Program-made: the position numbers and the translations under genes
Notes under the pieces: generated by a model
The model's input: only the letters and a program-made list of their open reading frames with translations
What the model was told of the DNA's origin: nothing
Databases searched by the model: none
In this document: positions 1 through 15,457 of the stretch, piece by piece
How positions within the stretch are numbered: position 1 is the first letter of the stretch
How the letters are laid out: each line of letters starts with the position of its first letter
Source: Rhizoctonia solani
Taxonomy: Eukaryota; Basidiomycota; Agaricomycetes; Cantharellales; Ceratobasidiaceae
Length of the DNA: 64,000 nucleotides
Reading direction: 5' to 3'
NCBI RefSeq assembly: GCF_016906535.1
Contig: NC_057385.1
Coordinates: 1,922,001 to 1,986,000 of the forward strand

Positions 1-2
1 GC

Positions 3-1126
3 CTTCCTCCAACCGCAGAAACTGTGATTGCCATTACTCAAGGTGAGTCCCGTTAACTTTCTGAAGGAATTTGCTAAGTTGACCGGATTAGGAAATGCGC
101 TACTTGGCAAGCTACGAAAAATGAGGACACTTGCTGACGACGATGAAGCTGATTCTGGGAGCAAATCGTCGAGTAAGACCGGCAACCAACAGCCTGCTTG
201 GATGCGTACGTTGCACCACCATTGTAACGAATGGCTGAAGGAATTGCCTTCGGTGAGTATACCTGGAATAATGGGTTACCAAATTCTAAGACACGTTATT
301 AGGAGCTCTCCAAACTAACTTCAGGAGGTTCCGAAGACCCTCTGTACCGCTTCTTTGCTCGTGAAGTTGGCGTTGGCAGGAAGTTGCTGGGGCAGATTCG
401 AAAGGAACTATCGGATGTTATCAAAGTTTGCGAAGGCTCGCTCAAACAAACAAACCATCTTCGCAACCTCTTGAGCCACCTGACGAAGGGTATGTGCACT
501 AAATGTATCATCAGGATTTCACCCTAATTCAAGCGCAGGTACGGTGCCGGAGCATTGGCGTAGATACAAAGTTAAACGAGGAATCGCAGTCTCTCAGTGG
601 ATCGCGAACTTAGCCCAAAGGTTGGCCCAACTTGAAGAAATCACCAAGGTCACCTCCTATGATAGTTTCAATGTATGGCTCGGGGGATTATTCTTCCCTG
701 AAGCATATGTCACTGCGACCCGCCAGGCTGTCGCACATCATAACTCCTGGTCGCTTGAAACGTTGCTACTTAGACTGGATGTCCAGCAAGATCCCTCTCG
801 AGACGCGTTTGCGGTACAAGGTTTGTCTGAACCCAATTTCTTCGCGCCTATGTACTAAACTATACGCACTAGGCTTATTGATGGAAGGGGCCTCTTGGGT
901 TGGCGGACACGCTGAAGTCAATTCCGGCGAGACAGTTAGACTCGAGTCCACATACCTTCGCTGGGTGCAAGTAGACCAATCAAGCACTTCACAAAAGTCA
1001 CTTAATCTACCCGTCTACCTGAACGAAGACCGTAGCGACGTCTTGTTCACAGTAGACTTGCCTTTCGAAGGAGACTCGGGGCGTATCTTCTCGCTTCGCG
1101 CCGTGTGCTTGACTGCTGGCGGTTAG
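3..1126 (+). CDS. Cytoplasmic dynein heavy chain, C-terminal part (5' end outside window)
   Basis: C-terminal end of the minus-end-directed microtubule motor that moves nuclei, spindles and endosomes. The window opens inside the gene. After a 49-base intron (43-91) comes a stretch with the family pattern of an acidic TLADDDEAD segment followed by PAWMRTLHHHCNEWL. Later exons carry DPLYRFFAREVGVGRKLL, VPEHWRRY and GGLFFPEAYVTATRQAVA, all diagnostic of the last AAA module and C-terminal domain of dynein heavy chains. The last intron (about 820-872) joins LDV..AVQ to GLLMEGASWVGG, and the chain ends in VCLTAGG at TAG 1124-1126. Roughly 300 residues of a protein normally above 4,000 are visible. 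It converges on RIC1, with about 115 bases between the stop codons. Identity is firm; the first junction is read from splice signals. Confidence 0.93.
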
Positions 1127-1241
1127 ACAGAATGATGCATTTCACTTCCGTTGAATCTCTGTATTGGCCTACATGTATTTTGCCTAGTAACCATACCCCA
1201 TATGTATACACTGCTACTACTATCATACATCACATGACGAA

Positions 1242-4200
1242 TTACCCAGGGATCTGTGGCAATAAGCCGGACATTGCAATTGCTCGACGGAGGGCCAGTC
1301 CAGTATCGTCAGCAGATTGGAGGAACCTTAAAACATCGCGGCAAAGGGACCATTCCTTTTCGTCAATGGCCTTCTGTAAAAGTCGAATCACATCTTCGTG
1401 GCTTTGATCCAATTCATTTAAAGTATGAAGTACTATAAGATAAGAGGCTGCAATCTTAAGCGAATCTGAGCTAAGACACGCCTAAAAATGCAATTGATAA
1501 ATCAGACTATATCCAAGACGGGATGTATGCACTTGCCTCGAACAAATCCCTTGGATTTCCCACTGTATCAAAAAGATAATTCCACCGTGCCATCTCTGTT
1601 TTCCGAGCGCAGCCGACTACCACTTCCAGACTCGTATCAAAATAATCTAAGAACTCTGCAACTGCTGGGAGAACGGGAGTGAACTGCGACGAAGGTTGAG
1701 CGTTCATGCGATCCCATTCAGATTCGAGTACATTGTGCAACAGCACTTCTTGTGCATGTGCGAAAAATACTAGGTGCTGATAGTGCGTCGCAAATTGAAC
1801 GGCATCGCTGACATGTCCATGAGTTAGATGGTGTTCCAAGACATGGTGAAGGAACAGATGTGTCTGGGCCCATAGTTGTCAGCCATGAGTCAGGAAACCC
1901 AATCCACAACCTACCGTTGGCACGATCCTGAACATGACGAAGGGAAGTGAGCCCCTTGTTGCAATCTCATGCTCCACTCCGATTATGATGCCCTTGTCCA
2001 TCAGTACGGCTAACGACTTGGATATCAGTTTTCTATTCTCTACGTGTGTGCCCGACTTACACAATGGGTAGAAAGAGAGCGGTATATTAACGCTCTCTTG
2101 TATACTTTCATAGGATTGAATGCTGCCCTCAGTACTATTGTCCACAGGATTCTCTAACGTAAGCGCATCCAACCAGAGTCGAATCCCGCGCCCGTCATAT
2201 CCCCAAAGCGAGTTTTCGAGGGTACCAATCCCTTCGAGGTGAATCCAACAAAATTCGATTCGATCCGCCAGAATTTGCATATCGTATCTGAGTTCCTCAG
2301 AACCGGTCTATGCTCACAAGTTCAGTAAACCCATGCGTCACCAAGCGTAAGTCCTTGCCTTTCGAGGTTTCAATAACACCAACCTACCTCCAACTAGGAG
2401 GAGAACGGTTGCGATTGTCAAATCGTTTACAGGGTCACCCATCTCTGTAAGTATTCATCATGAGGTCCCTATCGACGCATAACTCATGTAGGATAAAGAC
2501 TTACCCCTATGTTCATTGGGTATCATCCAGCTGAGACCCCTCACTATTCCTGGAACAGTTACGACTCCATCGAAGCTTATACTTCCACAAAGATGCAACG
2601 AGATGGAATCTCGCGTGGGGAGGATCAAGAAATGGAATAATGTGTTGTCCGAAGTGTACACAAGCAAGGAATTGCTGTCCACTAACGACAGACATACTAC
2701 TGGTGCCACAAATATTTCGCGGTGTAGAATATTCTGTGCGGTGAGCTCCAAATCGCGCGAAAATAGTCGTACCTACAATAATCATTCATTATTTGGATGT
2801 TTTCAGTGCAAAACAACTTACCTGGTACGACTTCCCAACCGCACATGCAACTACCAGAACATGATGAAACCAAACCATACCCCCCTTTACTGCAAATGCT
2901 TGTTCTTGCTTGAGGTCCAAGAATCGCTTCCACTTTCCAGAAGCCGAACTATAGTGTACTAATCCTCGACGCCCCGCTACAGCAATAAGACGACCATCGG
3001 GGGCAATGGATGCGCTCCTGATTGGCCAATTATACGCTAGGTATGCTGCAGGAACCTATTTCATATGGGTTTATGACTTGAATGCATTCGAATATCAACT
3101 CGGCTCACGCATATATGTTGCCAGACATCCGACTCTGGGTTAATAACACTCATATCTGGCTGGTCCGCCCCACGGTATACGAGGACTCGATCATCCATCT
3201 GGAGAAATGCGTATCGCGTGTTATCCTGTGCAATGGTCAGCAAAAAGGGCTATCTAACCCAAGCCCGCATCCAACTTACCGGGGAATGCTGTCCAGCAAT
3301 TGCGCTTTTGACAAATGGAATCGAAAAGAGTGACCCCGACTGCGCCGGTTCATTTGGAGCATTACTACGACCGGCCGCTAGGACCCATAACTCGGTATTT
3401 CCTGGATTCCAGAACTGAAAGTATGTTAGGGAGATATAGAAATAATGAAAGGGATTTACAAACTAGTGTTCTTATCCCGAACATGAACGCATCCTGTTTT
3501 CTAACAGCTCATAAGTATACTTATATAAGTCCCCGATTTTTTAACCTACCCACTCTCACTCATCCCAATCCCTGCGCCAACATTCTCCATGCCAACGGCC
3601 CAGCAAAGGCAGCGCCCTCCGATACTCCATGCACCCCAACCTCTCTCCCAACCCACAGCACATGCGTATCTGAGGAAGCGTTGGCAAATGTCCCCAACAA
3701 TCAATTGAAATCAACATACCCGTCCGAAGTCCATTCAACGCAGGTCAAGGCCCCTGTTATGGCCAAGGATGGTATCTTGAGCTGAGGTTGGGCATGTTTT
3801 GGAAGGACACCAGGAATTGGGAAGGGCACAATAATTAGCCCTCCACTGTGAATATGCTATTAATATACGAATATACAGGATAGCAGCGACTATTACCCAC
3901 CTGGTAGTTCCAATAGCGACCACCGAGAATTGGGGGTTAATTGCTGCGCAAGTTGCTCGGTCCAGTTCAGGGAGATTCGGAGACTCAGCATCATGGCCAT
4001 GTATGCAGGTGCCTATCCAACGCAATTTATCTACCATTATGCGATCAGAGACTGGGTCACCAGGTGTCTCTCGAACCGAATCAATGGATGCAGCCTGTGT
4101 ATTAAAACGTCAAATTGTGTACCAGGTGTTCATAGATGCAACCTCATACCTCTCTTGCAGATATTACTTCCATTTCGTGCTCCTCTGACGCCAGCTCGCT

Positions 4201-5144
4201 CGATGTAGCAATCGGTGAGGACACAAAAGGGGTTTCCATGTGTACAAAATAGGCTCGTCCATCAGATGTTACCCACACTTCCACACCACCGAGACGCGAG
4301 AGAGAGATACTAGTGACGTAGACTAACATAACTCTATCAATATCTGCATGGTCATGGAGGCTGGACACCTCACCGTCTGTTCTTATCAACCAAGGGAGGT
4401 CCTGTCCCATCAAAGTCGTATCATGCCCGAGCCATGTTTTCTCAGAGTCTAGGTGTGGATTCGCAGCTTCAAGATGTGGCCATGGAATTGTTTGGATTGC
4501 AGGAGGGTTCTGGGTCGAGAACATAATGTGGGATTCCCGAGGAGAAATACTACAAAAAATTCACTACCTACGAACCGCCACTTCACTAGATTGAGCAGCT
4601 TACCACAGCGCGTTTCCGTCAATTTGGATGACACCCTCGAACCGTAGGGACAGACTCGGAAGTTGGTGCCCTTCTCCGGGCCCAAATTGGACACTGGAAG
4701 TTGTAGATGAGGACCCATATGGAGGCTCAGTTGTTGGCACCGTATTCACATCCACGAGCACTATGTGTGACGTATTGGTCTGCGTGCTTGAGCTAATACT
4801 ACTTGTTGACAAAGCAACGTGGGCTTTGGACTCACTATGACCACAAGCCTCTGGGAGTCGGGAGACCACAACACGTTTCGGTTGGCACCGTGTGATTCCA
4901 CTGATATCTTAGACCTGGCTATGTATGCCAATAATACAGCTGGCTGCTACCCTTGGTTATTTTCTTATGAATAAATTAGGCTTAAGCAACTTGCCCGGAT
5001 TTTCCAAACAGCAATAGCATCCTCGGTTAAAACACAGAAAAGCGACCGGCTTTCGTTCCTTGATATGTCAACTATATCTCTAGTCTGGCCATTTAGTGGA
5101 TCACGAGTGGCATGGCTTTGTGCTGTAGCAGTAGGAAAGTACAT
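1242..5144 (-). CDS. RIC1: RIC1-like Rab6/Ypt6 exchange factor subunit
   Basis: RIC1 pairs with RGP1 as the nucleotide exchange factor for Ypt6/Rab6 at the Golgi, where it controls endosome-to-Golgi retrieval. The chosen ATG at 5144 begins MYFPTATAQS, close to the family's MYWP-type start, followed by a first WD-like blade with LFCVLTEDAIAVWKIR. The propeller continues through many short exons. One junction joins CVEWTSDG to YACAVGWERGWGVWSIGG, the family WSPDGYALAVGWE signature. The C-terminal RIC1 domain lies at 1507-1839 with VVVGCARKTEMARWNYLFD and VGNPRDLFEAS. The final exon has RFLQSADDTGLALRRAIA and ends at TAA 1242-1244. There are at least ten introns and probably about 1,000 residues. 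Several internal exon limits (2300-3000) were not resolved. Confidence 0.9.
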
Positions 5145-5298
5145 AGTTGTTGTTCGTCACCACGCATGTGGTAGCGGCGCTTGATCCAGGTTTCTTTGGT
5201 CTTGCGGACAACCGCATTTAGACCACGGCCTTGTCTCCTTGTAGAGCTCAAATTAAAGATCGACGCTCCCTTGGACCTTTAACCATGGGAGAGCGATG

Positions 5299-5304
5299 GT
5301 ATAA
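5299..5304 (+). promoter_or_regulatory. TATA box of the BTB gene
   Basis: TATAAA lies 52-57 bases upstream of the ATG at 5356, a usual distance for a fungal TATA promoter with a short leader. Assigned by position and motif only. Confidence 0.5.
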
Positions 5305-5355
5305 ATTCACTATGATCTTGGGATGGACTAGAGCAGTGGCACTCGTATATATCTT

Positions 5356-6457
5356 ATGGATTCCCCCAGCACTCCCCGCATGCTTCACTTCGTTGACTCC
5401 GACGATGATCGGACTCCCCGTGCTTCTACATTTGCCCCTAGCAGCCAGCGATTGAATTACTCCCCTGCTGCCAGTGTCGAATTGGGTTTGGCCCCATATC
5501 CACCCCCCAGTCGTGATCTACCTCCCGTGTCCACCCTCCCGGACTCGGTTAATGTGGCGCGTCTGTTCCCACCGTTTGAGGGCTGTGATGTTGTTCTACT
5601 GGCCACCAAAACTCTCCCCCACCTCGCGTTTTACGTAGATCGCAAAACTATATACACCCGATGTGCCTACCTCAAACGCAATATTTCTGAACTGGGTTTT
5701 ACCCCTGCCGGTGTCGATGTTATATATTGGGAGGAAGACGCGGATACTCTGGATGCGATGCTCCGATTCGTGTACCCTGATCGACCCAAGCCAAAAGTCG
5801 AAAGTGTACCTCACTTGCGGTTTTTGCTTGAGACTGCGAGGAGTTATGGCATTGGGACGGCAACGCATGTACTCTGTACCACTGTGCTTCTCGACTTTGC
5901 GACAAAGGATCCCCTTTCTGTATTTGCCATTGCGTGCGAATTCGGTCTGACCAACGAGGCTGCGTTAATCTCGAAGGAGACTTTGAAAGTCGATTTCATG
6001 ATGGACCAGAAGAGCTCTGAGTTGGGTCGTGTGAGCCTCGTAAGTTGGGAACCATATTCTATTTGTGGTCCACGAATATCTAATATCATCATCATCAACA
6101 CAGAGCTATTACCACCGACTACATCGCCTACATAGATTGCGTGCAGCAAAAGCGATTGATATCATAAACCTCATTAACACAGAGAATCCCATGGACGAAC
6201 CTGACCCTCCTTATTGCGAAGGCTGTGGTACGAACGCTATCTGGTGGCAAATCTTCGTTGAATACGCAGGTATCGAACTGAAGCGCCGACCTGTGACAGA
6301 CACAATATTTTCAACGGCATTCCTCGCTAGATGTGTACGGTCCTCCCGCGGTATCTGTGGAAAATGCATCGATAGCTATATGCACGCTCATAGCCAAAGT
6401 CTTTTGACTCGTTTGAAGGAAGATATTGATGCTCTTCCAGCCTATATCTCCGCCTGA
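5356..6457 (+). CDS. BTB/POZ domain protein
   Basis: Two exons joined by a phase-0 intron at 6040-6103 (GTAAGT...CAG) give about 345 residues. After a low-complexity head of about 70 residues comes a BTB/POZ fold: FPPFEGCDVVLLATK, then FYVDRKTIYTRCAYLKR, YWEEDADTLDAMLRFVYP and HLRFLLETARSYGI, matching the order of strands and helices in fungal BTB proteins. The second exon carries a cysteine-rich tail (CEGCGTNAIWWQ and CGKCIDSY) seen in many basidiomycete BTB proteins of unknown role. BTB domains mediate dimerisation and often recruit Cullin-3, but no MATH, Kelch or zinc-finger partner domain is visible, so the specific function is unknown. The start at 5356 is the first ATG after the TATA box. 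Confidence 0.85.
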
Positions 6458-6593
6458 TATGCTTATCACTGAATAAAACTTTCCACTTATATCTTTTTTG
6501 TTTTAATCAATATTTACAATAATTAATTCTGCATATCTTTTAAACCAATATGCTGACAGTAAATGTACGCTAGCAAGGGAGCCCTATACGATT

Positions 6594-8144
<1,551 letters not shown>

Positions 8145-8433
8145 TTTTAACACTCGACCGAGTCGTAGGGGGTGGTTGATGTTTCGCAAAAACTGATCCT
8201 GGGCATGGTATATAAATGTGAGTCGATTAGGACACACTCCGAATTCACAAACGAATATCCAGGGTCCCAGAGCCAAACCAGCCCAATTTGATGACATGTT
8301 CTCGGCGGCTAATCGGTGTCTGCGCTTCTGGTTGTCCTCTCGCGACTGGCTTGTCCGCTCGTATATACTCGTCATTCGACGCATTCTCGTGGGTACACAC
8401 AGCCTACCATAATAAGGGATTCGATATACCGAT

Positions 8434-10193
<1,760 letters not shown>

Positions 10194-10475
10194 CCTACTC
10201 GAATATGTGGTCTCACTCTTGGATATTTTTTCCTTATTTCTGATATCATGTGGTTTGTTTGTAATGAATATTCCATTGTTCGCATTCTCCCACTGCTGGA
10301 GCTAGTGGTTATTAGTCATCTACGCGTGTGGCATGCAAACCCAATTCGGGTGGCGCAGATTTCTGAAACAGTTACAATATTGTCATCACTATTCATTCAC
10401 TTGGAGTTGACAACCACCTCTGAACTTCTCTGAAATTGAATTGGCTCGTCCATAACTTTATGCTCATCCCAAGAA

Positions 10476-11929
10476 ATGCCCGACTCAATAAGTAATATAT
10501 CTACGGCAGTTTTCTTCGATCCAGTTGCACGTCGCATTCCTAAGATGTACCTGGATACCAAGCACCTGAACGGTCAAATCTATATACATCTACGTTCAAT
10601 AATCGAAGTCAGTGCGCTCTTTGAACGCGCACAACTATCTATCAATTTTCTTTTCCTTTGTGATAGAGTGACGGAGGTCGCACCACACCATTCAAAGAAG
10701 CGGCATCGATTTGGATAGTCAATCCCGACGCTCCCGACGCACTAGGAAGCCCCCCACACGGCGTCACGGTGCTCTATGCTCCTTGGCTCATTGCATGTTC
10801 CAAAAAAGGACGCTTCTTGGGACCAGAGCAGGGAGATTGGTGTGGTTTTCGTGTTCCATCGAAGGTCAGTGTTGTGTAAGCTGCCTTCGAATAAACTCAC
10901 CAGGTCATTTTACGATTCATAGGGGTCTTTGCCTCCTTCACTTGCTTATCCGGAGCATGAGCCAACTCCAGCACCCAAGTCATTTCCTGTGCGCAATCCT
11001 GTTCCCTCCCCTTTGGAAAAAACCACAAACCATAGTCAAAACACAGAACTTGATGTAAGTAGATGGCTTCCGATGCATATCAGTGAAGCCTTCAAGTACC
11101 CTGGTATTGCTCCGACTACTCGGGTTTGGCAAATGGACCTTACTGGCTGCCCAAACCCGCCTCCTGTTCATACACTTGACCCTCTCAATGCCGCAGGAAA
11201 ACGAACTTACAATGATACGGAGCTAACATGGATGGTCGATGCTATTCAGTGGTGTCTTAATGAGTATCCTGATATGTCTATTTATACTGTTTGCGAGATA
11301 CTTGGGAGAAAGGTATAGTTGCCCTCGTCGCACATTGATGGGTATAAGTTATTGAACATCGAACCCATAAAGGGTACACACAGAACGACTGATGGCTATA
11401 GCTCTCGCATACGACGCTATTTACAATGGTTCGCAAGAAAATCGCCACTTTTAACTAAGAGGCTACGCGATTACGATGCCATACACATATCTGCACCAAT
11501 GGAGCTCTCGGACACCGAAACCCCTCCAGTGCAAGACCCACGAGGCCAGCATTTGATAGGCAAAGGGTTCAATACCGAGCCAAAGAACACGGCATTTACA
11601 GCTGCAGATCGGGCTGCTTTTATTCGATTTGCGGCAGCGCGGCCGAGTGGCATGGAGCCTACTGGTATGGAACGATCCTTGGACGTCTGGGCTCAGTTGG
11701 CTGAACTGGTGCGTCCCTCTTGTGCACATGATTACTGAGGTGCCTTATATACTCTTCTTGTGTTCTAGTACCCTCACCATTCGACCTCCAGTTGGAGGGT
11801 GGGTAGTTCATTTTGTTTGTATGCACGTTCCTAATTCACGTAAATATTTGGCAGACGTGGCACCAACACTGGCAGCACGACCTGAAGCGGGCAATCGAGG
11901 AGTATCGTCAAGCAAACCCGAGATATTAA
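10476..11929 (+). CDS. Rap1-like BRCT/Myb protein, possible telomere factor
   Basis: Exon 1 (from 10476) and exon 2 form a BRCT-like fold: AVFFDPVARRIPKMYLD, IYIHLRSIIE, a Gly turn, ASIWIVNPDAPD and VLYAPWLIACSKKGRFLG. This is the order seen at the N terminus of Rap1-type proteins. After a Pro-rich linker, a helical unit RTYNDTELTWMVDAIQWCL resembles a first Myb-like repeat. A second unit reads FTAADRAAFIRFAAARP, then SLDVWAQLAEL, joined through two introns to HHSTSSWRTWHQHWQHDL, matching the Rap1 Myb pattern of an SWR-type third helix. The stop is TAA 11927-11929. An intron beginning at GTATAG (about 11314) is needed to bypass an in-frame TAG. Rap1 proteins bind shelterin partners or telomeric DNA; that role is inferred from domain order only. 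Confidence 0.6.
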
Positions 11930-12195
11930 TTGGATTTTTCTGGGCTTATTTGCGCGTCACCTTTTATTTATATGTACTATTGCCCATTTCTTCATATCAA
12001 CCTTGTGTGCGCTATCGCTGGGATGGTGATATGCATCAACATCATAGGGTGCCAGGCCGGGGTATCGCTGACCAAGACTTACCAAGACACGCGGATGTGC
12101 CAGGGTCTGTTTCCTTTCCGGCTCGGCGTTCCGCGCGGTGAGGAAATTCCTTGTGTCGAACGATTTTGAGGTTTCCCAACCTATCATCGGATTAG

Positions 12196-12204
12196 TATAT
12201 ATAA
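12196..12204 (+). promoter_or_regulatory. TATA box of ERG5
   Basis: TATATATAA is centred about 58 bases before the ERG5 start at 12258, with a pyrimidine-rich leader between. The interval from the Rap1-like stop (11929) holds no other gene. Confidence 0.5.
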
Positions 12205-12257
12205 CCCTACCTGTCACAGAGAATATTCTTCAACCACGCTCCTTTCCTACACCGACC

Positions 12258-14099
12258 ATGTCGTCAGTTCTTCAAAGAGCGCGTGATTTCACTACTTCGG
12301 CTGGTATCCCAGTCAGTACGGCCATTTCGTCCTTCAGCTCTGCCGATGCTGGCTCTGGCCTGTTTGCCGAGGTCTCTGGTCGCACTTGGCTCGCTACTGG
12401 ACTTGCGGTTGCTGGCTCCCTGCTAGTCCTTGAACAGGCAGTCTACCGTATGAAGAAAAAGCATCTCCCTGGTGCAAAATGGACAATCCCTGTCATCGGC
12501 AAGTTCGCTGATAGTTTAAATCCCACCCTTGAGGGGTACAAAAAGCAATGGGACTCTGGAGCATTGAGTGCTGTCAGCGTGTTCAACATGTAAGCAGAAA
12601 CTGTGTTTCAGCTCCCGGCTCTGGCTCACTTTTTTCAGTTTTATTGTCATCGCGTCTTCAAATGAGTACACCCGAAAAATATTCAATAGCCCTACATTCA
12701 CTGAGCCCTGCCTCGTTGCTTCGGCCAAGCAGATTTTGCTCAAGGAAAACTGGTGAGAGCTCACTTCACAATAGGGGCGGAATGGCTCGCGCTGACCAAA
12801 TGCCTTTTTAGGGTATTTTTGGCTGGTAAAGCCCATTCTGATTATCGTCGTGTATTGAACCAATTGTTTACCCGCAAGGCTCTTAGGTACGCCTTTCTTA
12901 ACTCAATTTTAGCCAATTCGGTTCTAACCGTATCTACAGTATGTACCTGGTCCACCAGGACGCCATCAGCCGTAAATACTTCGCCGAGTGGCTAAAGAAC
13001 GCAAGTGTTGAGCACCAGGACTCGATGATTCCTATGCGTAATCTTAACATGGAAGCCTCGCTCCGCGTCTTCTGCGGTCGTCACATTCCCACCGAGGCAG
13101 CTCACGAAATTAGTGACAAGTACTGGCTCATTACCAAGGCCATGGAGCTTGTCAACTTCCCTCTCGCTATCCCAGGGACTAAGGTCTGGAGTGCCATCCA
13201 GGCGCGTAAGGCCGCGATGGTTTACCTTACGGACGCCGCCCGTAAGAGCAAGATTGCCATGGCTGCCGGACAAGAGCCCGAGTGTTTGATTGATGAGTGG
13301 GTCAAAGAGATGATGACTGGCGACGAGAAAAAGAAGGAATATTCTAACCACGAGATGGCTATGGTCGTACTCTCGTTCCTATTCGCCTCTCAAGACGCAA
13401 TGTCCAGTGCAATCATCTACTTGTTCCAACACTTGGCAGACTACCCAGAGGTCTTGGCGAAGGTCCGCGAGGAACAATACCGCGTGCGCAACGGCGATGT
13501 TACCAAGCCTTTAACTCTTGAAATGTTGGATGAGATGCCTTACATCCGAGCTGTTGTAAAGGAAAGCCTGCGTCTCAAGCCTCCCGTGACTATGGTCAGT
13601 TTATTTCCCGTTTAGTCCCAGTGGTATACTCCATGCTTATCGTTTATTCTTTGAAGGTTCCTTACATGGCTCTGAAGCCCTTCCCTATTTCTGAAGACTA
13701 TACGGTGCCAGCAGGCGCAATGATCATCCCCTCCCTCTACCCTTCACTTCACGACGCAGATATTTACCCTGATCCCGGTAACTTCCTCCCTGAACGTTGG
13801 CTGGATCCCGAGAGCAGCGCCAACCAGAATCCTCGTAACTATATGGTATTCGGTGCCGGACCTCATCGATGTATTGGTGTCGAGTATACCATGATGCATC
13901 TTTCGACCGTAATGGGTACCGCCGCCGTTCTTATGGACTGGGATCACAAGGTCACCCCCGATAGCAACGAGGTTCAAATGATTGCAACGTAGGTGCTTTT
14001 ACCTAATTTTTTTTTCCAACACGACCCCTGACTTTCTTTCCCTTCAGTATCTTTCCCAAAGATGGCTGCCTGTTGAAGTTCACTCCTCGTGCTAACTAG
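12258..14099 (+). CDS. ERG5: C-22 sterol desaturase, cytochrome P450 CYP61
   Basis: ER-anchored P450 that introduces the C22-23 double bond of ergosterol. The start at 12258 (MSSVLQRARD) is preferred over an upstream in-frame ATG at 12138 because the TATA box lies between them. A membrane segment (WLATGLAVAGSLLVLEQAVY) precedes the proline hinge LPGAKWTIPVIGKFADSL, typical of CYP61. Later come ASSNEYTRKIFNSP, the I-helix FLFASQDAMSS (the CYP61 variant of the oxygen-activating motif), the K-helix ESLR, the PERW region, and the heme loop FGAGPHRCIGVEY with the thiolate Cys. The last exon gives IFPKDGCLLKFTPRAN. About six introns, each phase-consistent; the stop is TAG 14097-14099. It runs parallel to the Rap1-like gene upstream. 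Confidence 0.95.
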
Positions 14100-14632
14100 T
14101 TGCACCACCACCGCCCGCCTTTGTTTGGGATATTGTAGCAGAACTTTGATATATTAGATAGTTTTATGTTATATTGATTACTTGTTAACTCTTTCGCATC
14201 GGAACTAAACTGCGAATATTGTTCAATAGTCCAAGCACAAAGTTCTACACCATACAGATATGTGGTGAAGACATATGCCTACCCGTTTGAATTACACGTA
14301 CACGCAAATCAAGCGCTAGCACTGATGATCTGAGAGTTGGATTGATGCTATGATTATTCCCGGGCTCCAATGTAAATGTAAATGTCGGGACAGGATGCAT
14401 AAACCTAATTTAGAAGCACCCAAGTAAATTGCGTCAGATCGATTTGGAGTTAGATGGATTGCCCAGATATTGTTTGCAAAATCCATTGACACAAACATTC
14501 TAGATATCTACGTACACGAGCTCGAGGCCAGAATTCATTTCGGTCAAACCCAGCTCTGATTGCGTCACCGCGTCATGTGATTCTCAACTAGTGATGTCAT
14601 GTACATTGATGTGTGGAGAGTTGCACTAGCTG
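14100..14632. other. Intergenic interval between ERG5 and the LEA-like gene
   Basis: No reading frame with family resemblance or codon bias is visible. The left part is AT-rich and probably the ERG5 3' untranslated region. No tRNA or repeat seen. Confidence 0.5.
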
Positions 14633-14640
14633 TATAAATA
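14633..14640 (+). promoter_or_regulatory. TATA box of the LEA-like gene
   Basis: TATAAATA stands 57-64 bases upstream of the ATG at 14697, the clearest TATA element in the window. It fits a strongly or conditionally expressed gene. Confidence 0.55.
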
Positions 14641-14696
14641 GGCAAGCCATAGTAGGCGGCAGTGTACAACAGTCCATCATCTATAACGTATTCAAT

Positions 14697-15121
14697 ATGA
14701 TTGCCCGTGTACTTCCTACTGTTCGTGTCGGCACTCGTGCCTTCTCGACCACTCTCCGTAACCAGAAGACGGTGACCGAGACTGTTAGTGAGACAGCTCA
14801 GGATGTGAGTACTCGTCTAGAGATGCAAACAAGGACCCATTCTCATCTGCACTGATTGAATAGGTAAACCTGAAAGTTGGAAAGGGTTTGGCTTCTGGTA
14901 TTGATAAGGCAGAGAACGCGACGAACAAAGCCAAAGAGGCCTTAGGTAAACCGCTCTGTTCAGAATTAATATCTCAGCTGCTGACAATAACATTATCAAC
15001 AGGTGTCGGAAAGAAAAAGGCAGAGCAAGCTGCCGAGGTTGGCAAGCAAAAGGCGAACCAAACGACCGCTCAGGCTCGTGGCAAAGCCGAGGAATTGAAG
15101 GACAAAGCTAAAGACCTCTAA
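14697..15121 (+). CDS. Small mitochondrial LEA-like (late-embryogenesis-abundant-type) protein
   Basis: Three exons encode about 105 residues. The N terminus (MIARVLPTVRVGTRAFSTT) is rich in Arg and Ser/Thr and lacks acids, a good mitochondrial presequence. The rest is a low-complexity, Ala/Lys/Glu/Gln-rich amphipathic helix with repeating KAE/AEN/KAK units (GIDKAENATNKAKEAL, then KAEQAAEVGKQKANQT and KAEELKDKAKDL), the composition of group-3 LEA proteins that coat membranes or proteins during desiccation. Introns lie near 14805-14863 and 14945-15002; the stop is TAA 15119-15121. A strong TATA box precedes it, consistent with stress induction. Function is inferred from composition; no catalytic domain is present. 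Confidence 0.7.
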
Positions 15122-15457
15122 TAACAATGGACGCATTCAATCCAACCACAATGTATCATATCCATGTACCTTCATCGTGTACTATTATAGCAATTACACA
15201 TTTTGATCGTTCAACTATATACCACCCCTTGATGCAAGATCAAAACAAAGGCGCATATATACACCGCGTGAGACCCAGGCAATTCTATTCAGTTAAATTG
15301 AGGAACATCTGAACACATGGTGCCTTGATGAATGATTGTACTCTGTCTTGCTGATTAGCGTTCAATCTGGCAAACTTGTATACAAGCGCCATAGCATTAT
15401 TAGGTAAAGCCTGGCGCCCGATAGCTTTGGACCTTCATATCGCCACCATCGCGCATC

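Noticed and set aside
3315..3785. 156-codon + strand ORF
   Set aside because: It lies antisense to RIC1 exons with clear family motifs and spans their introns; a shadow frame.
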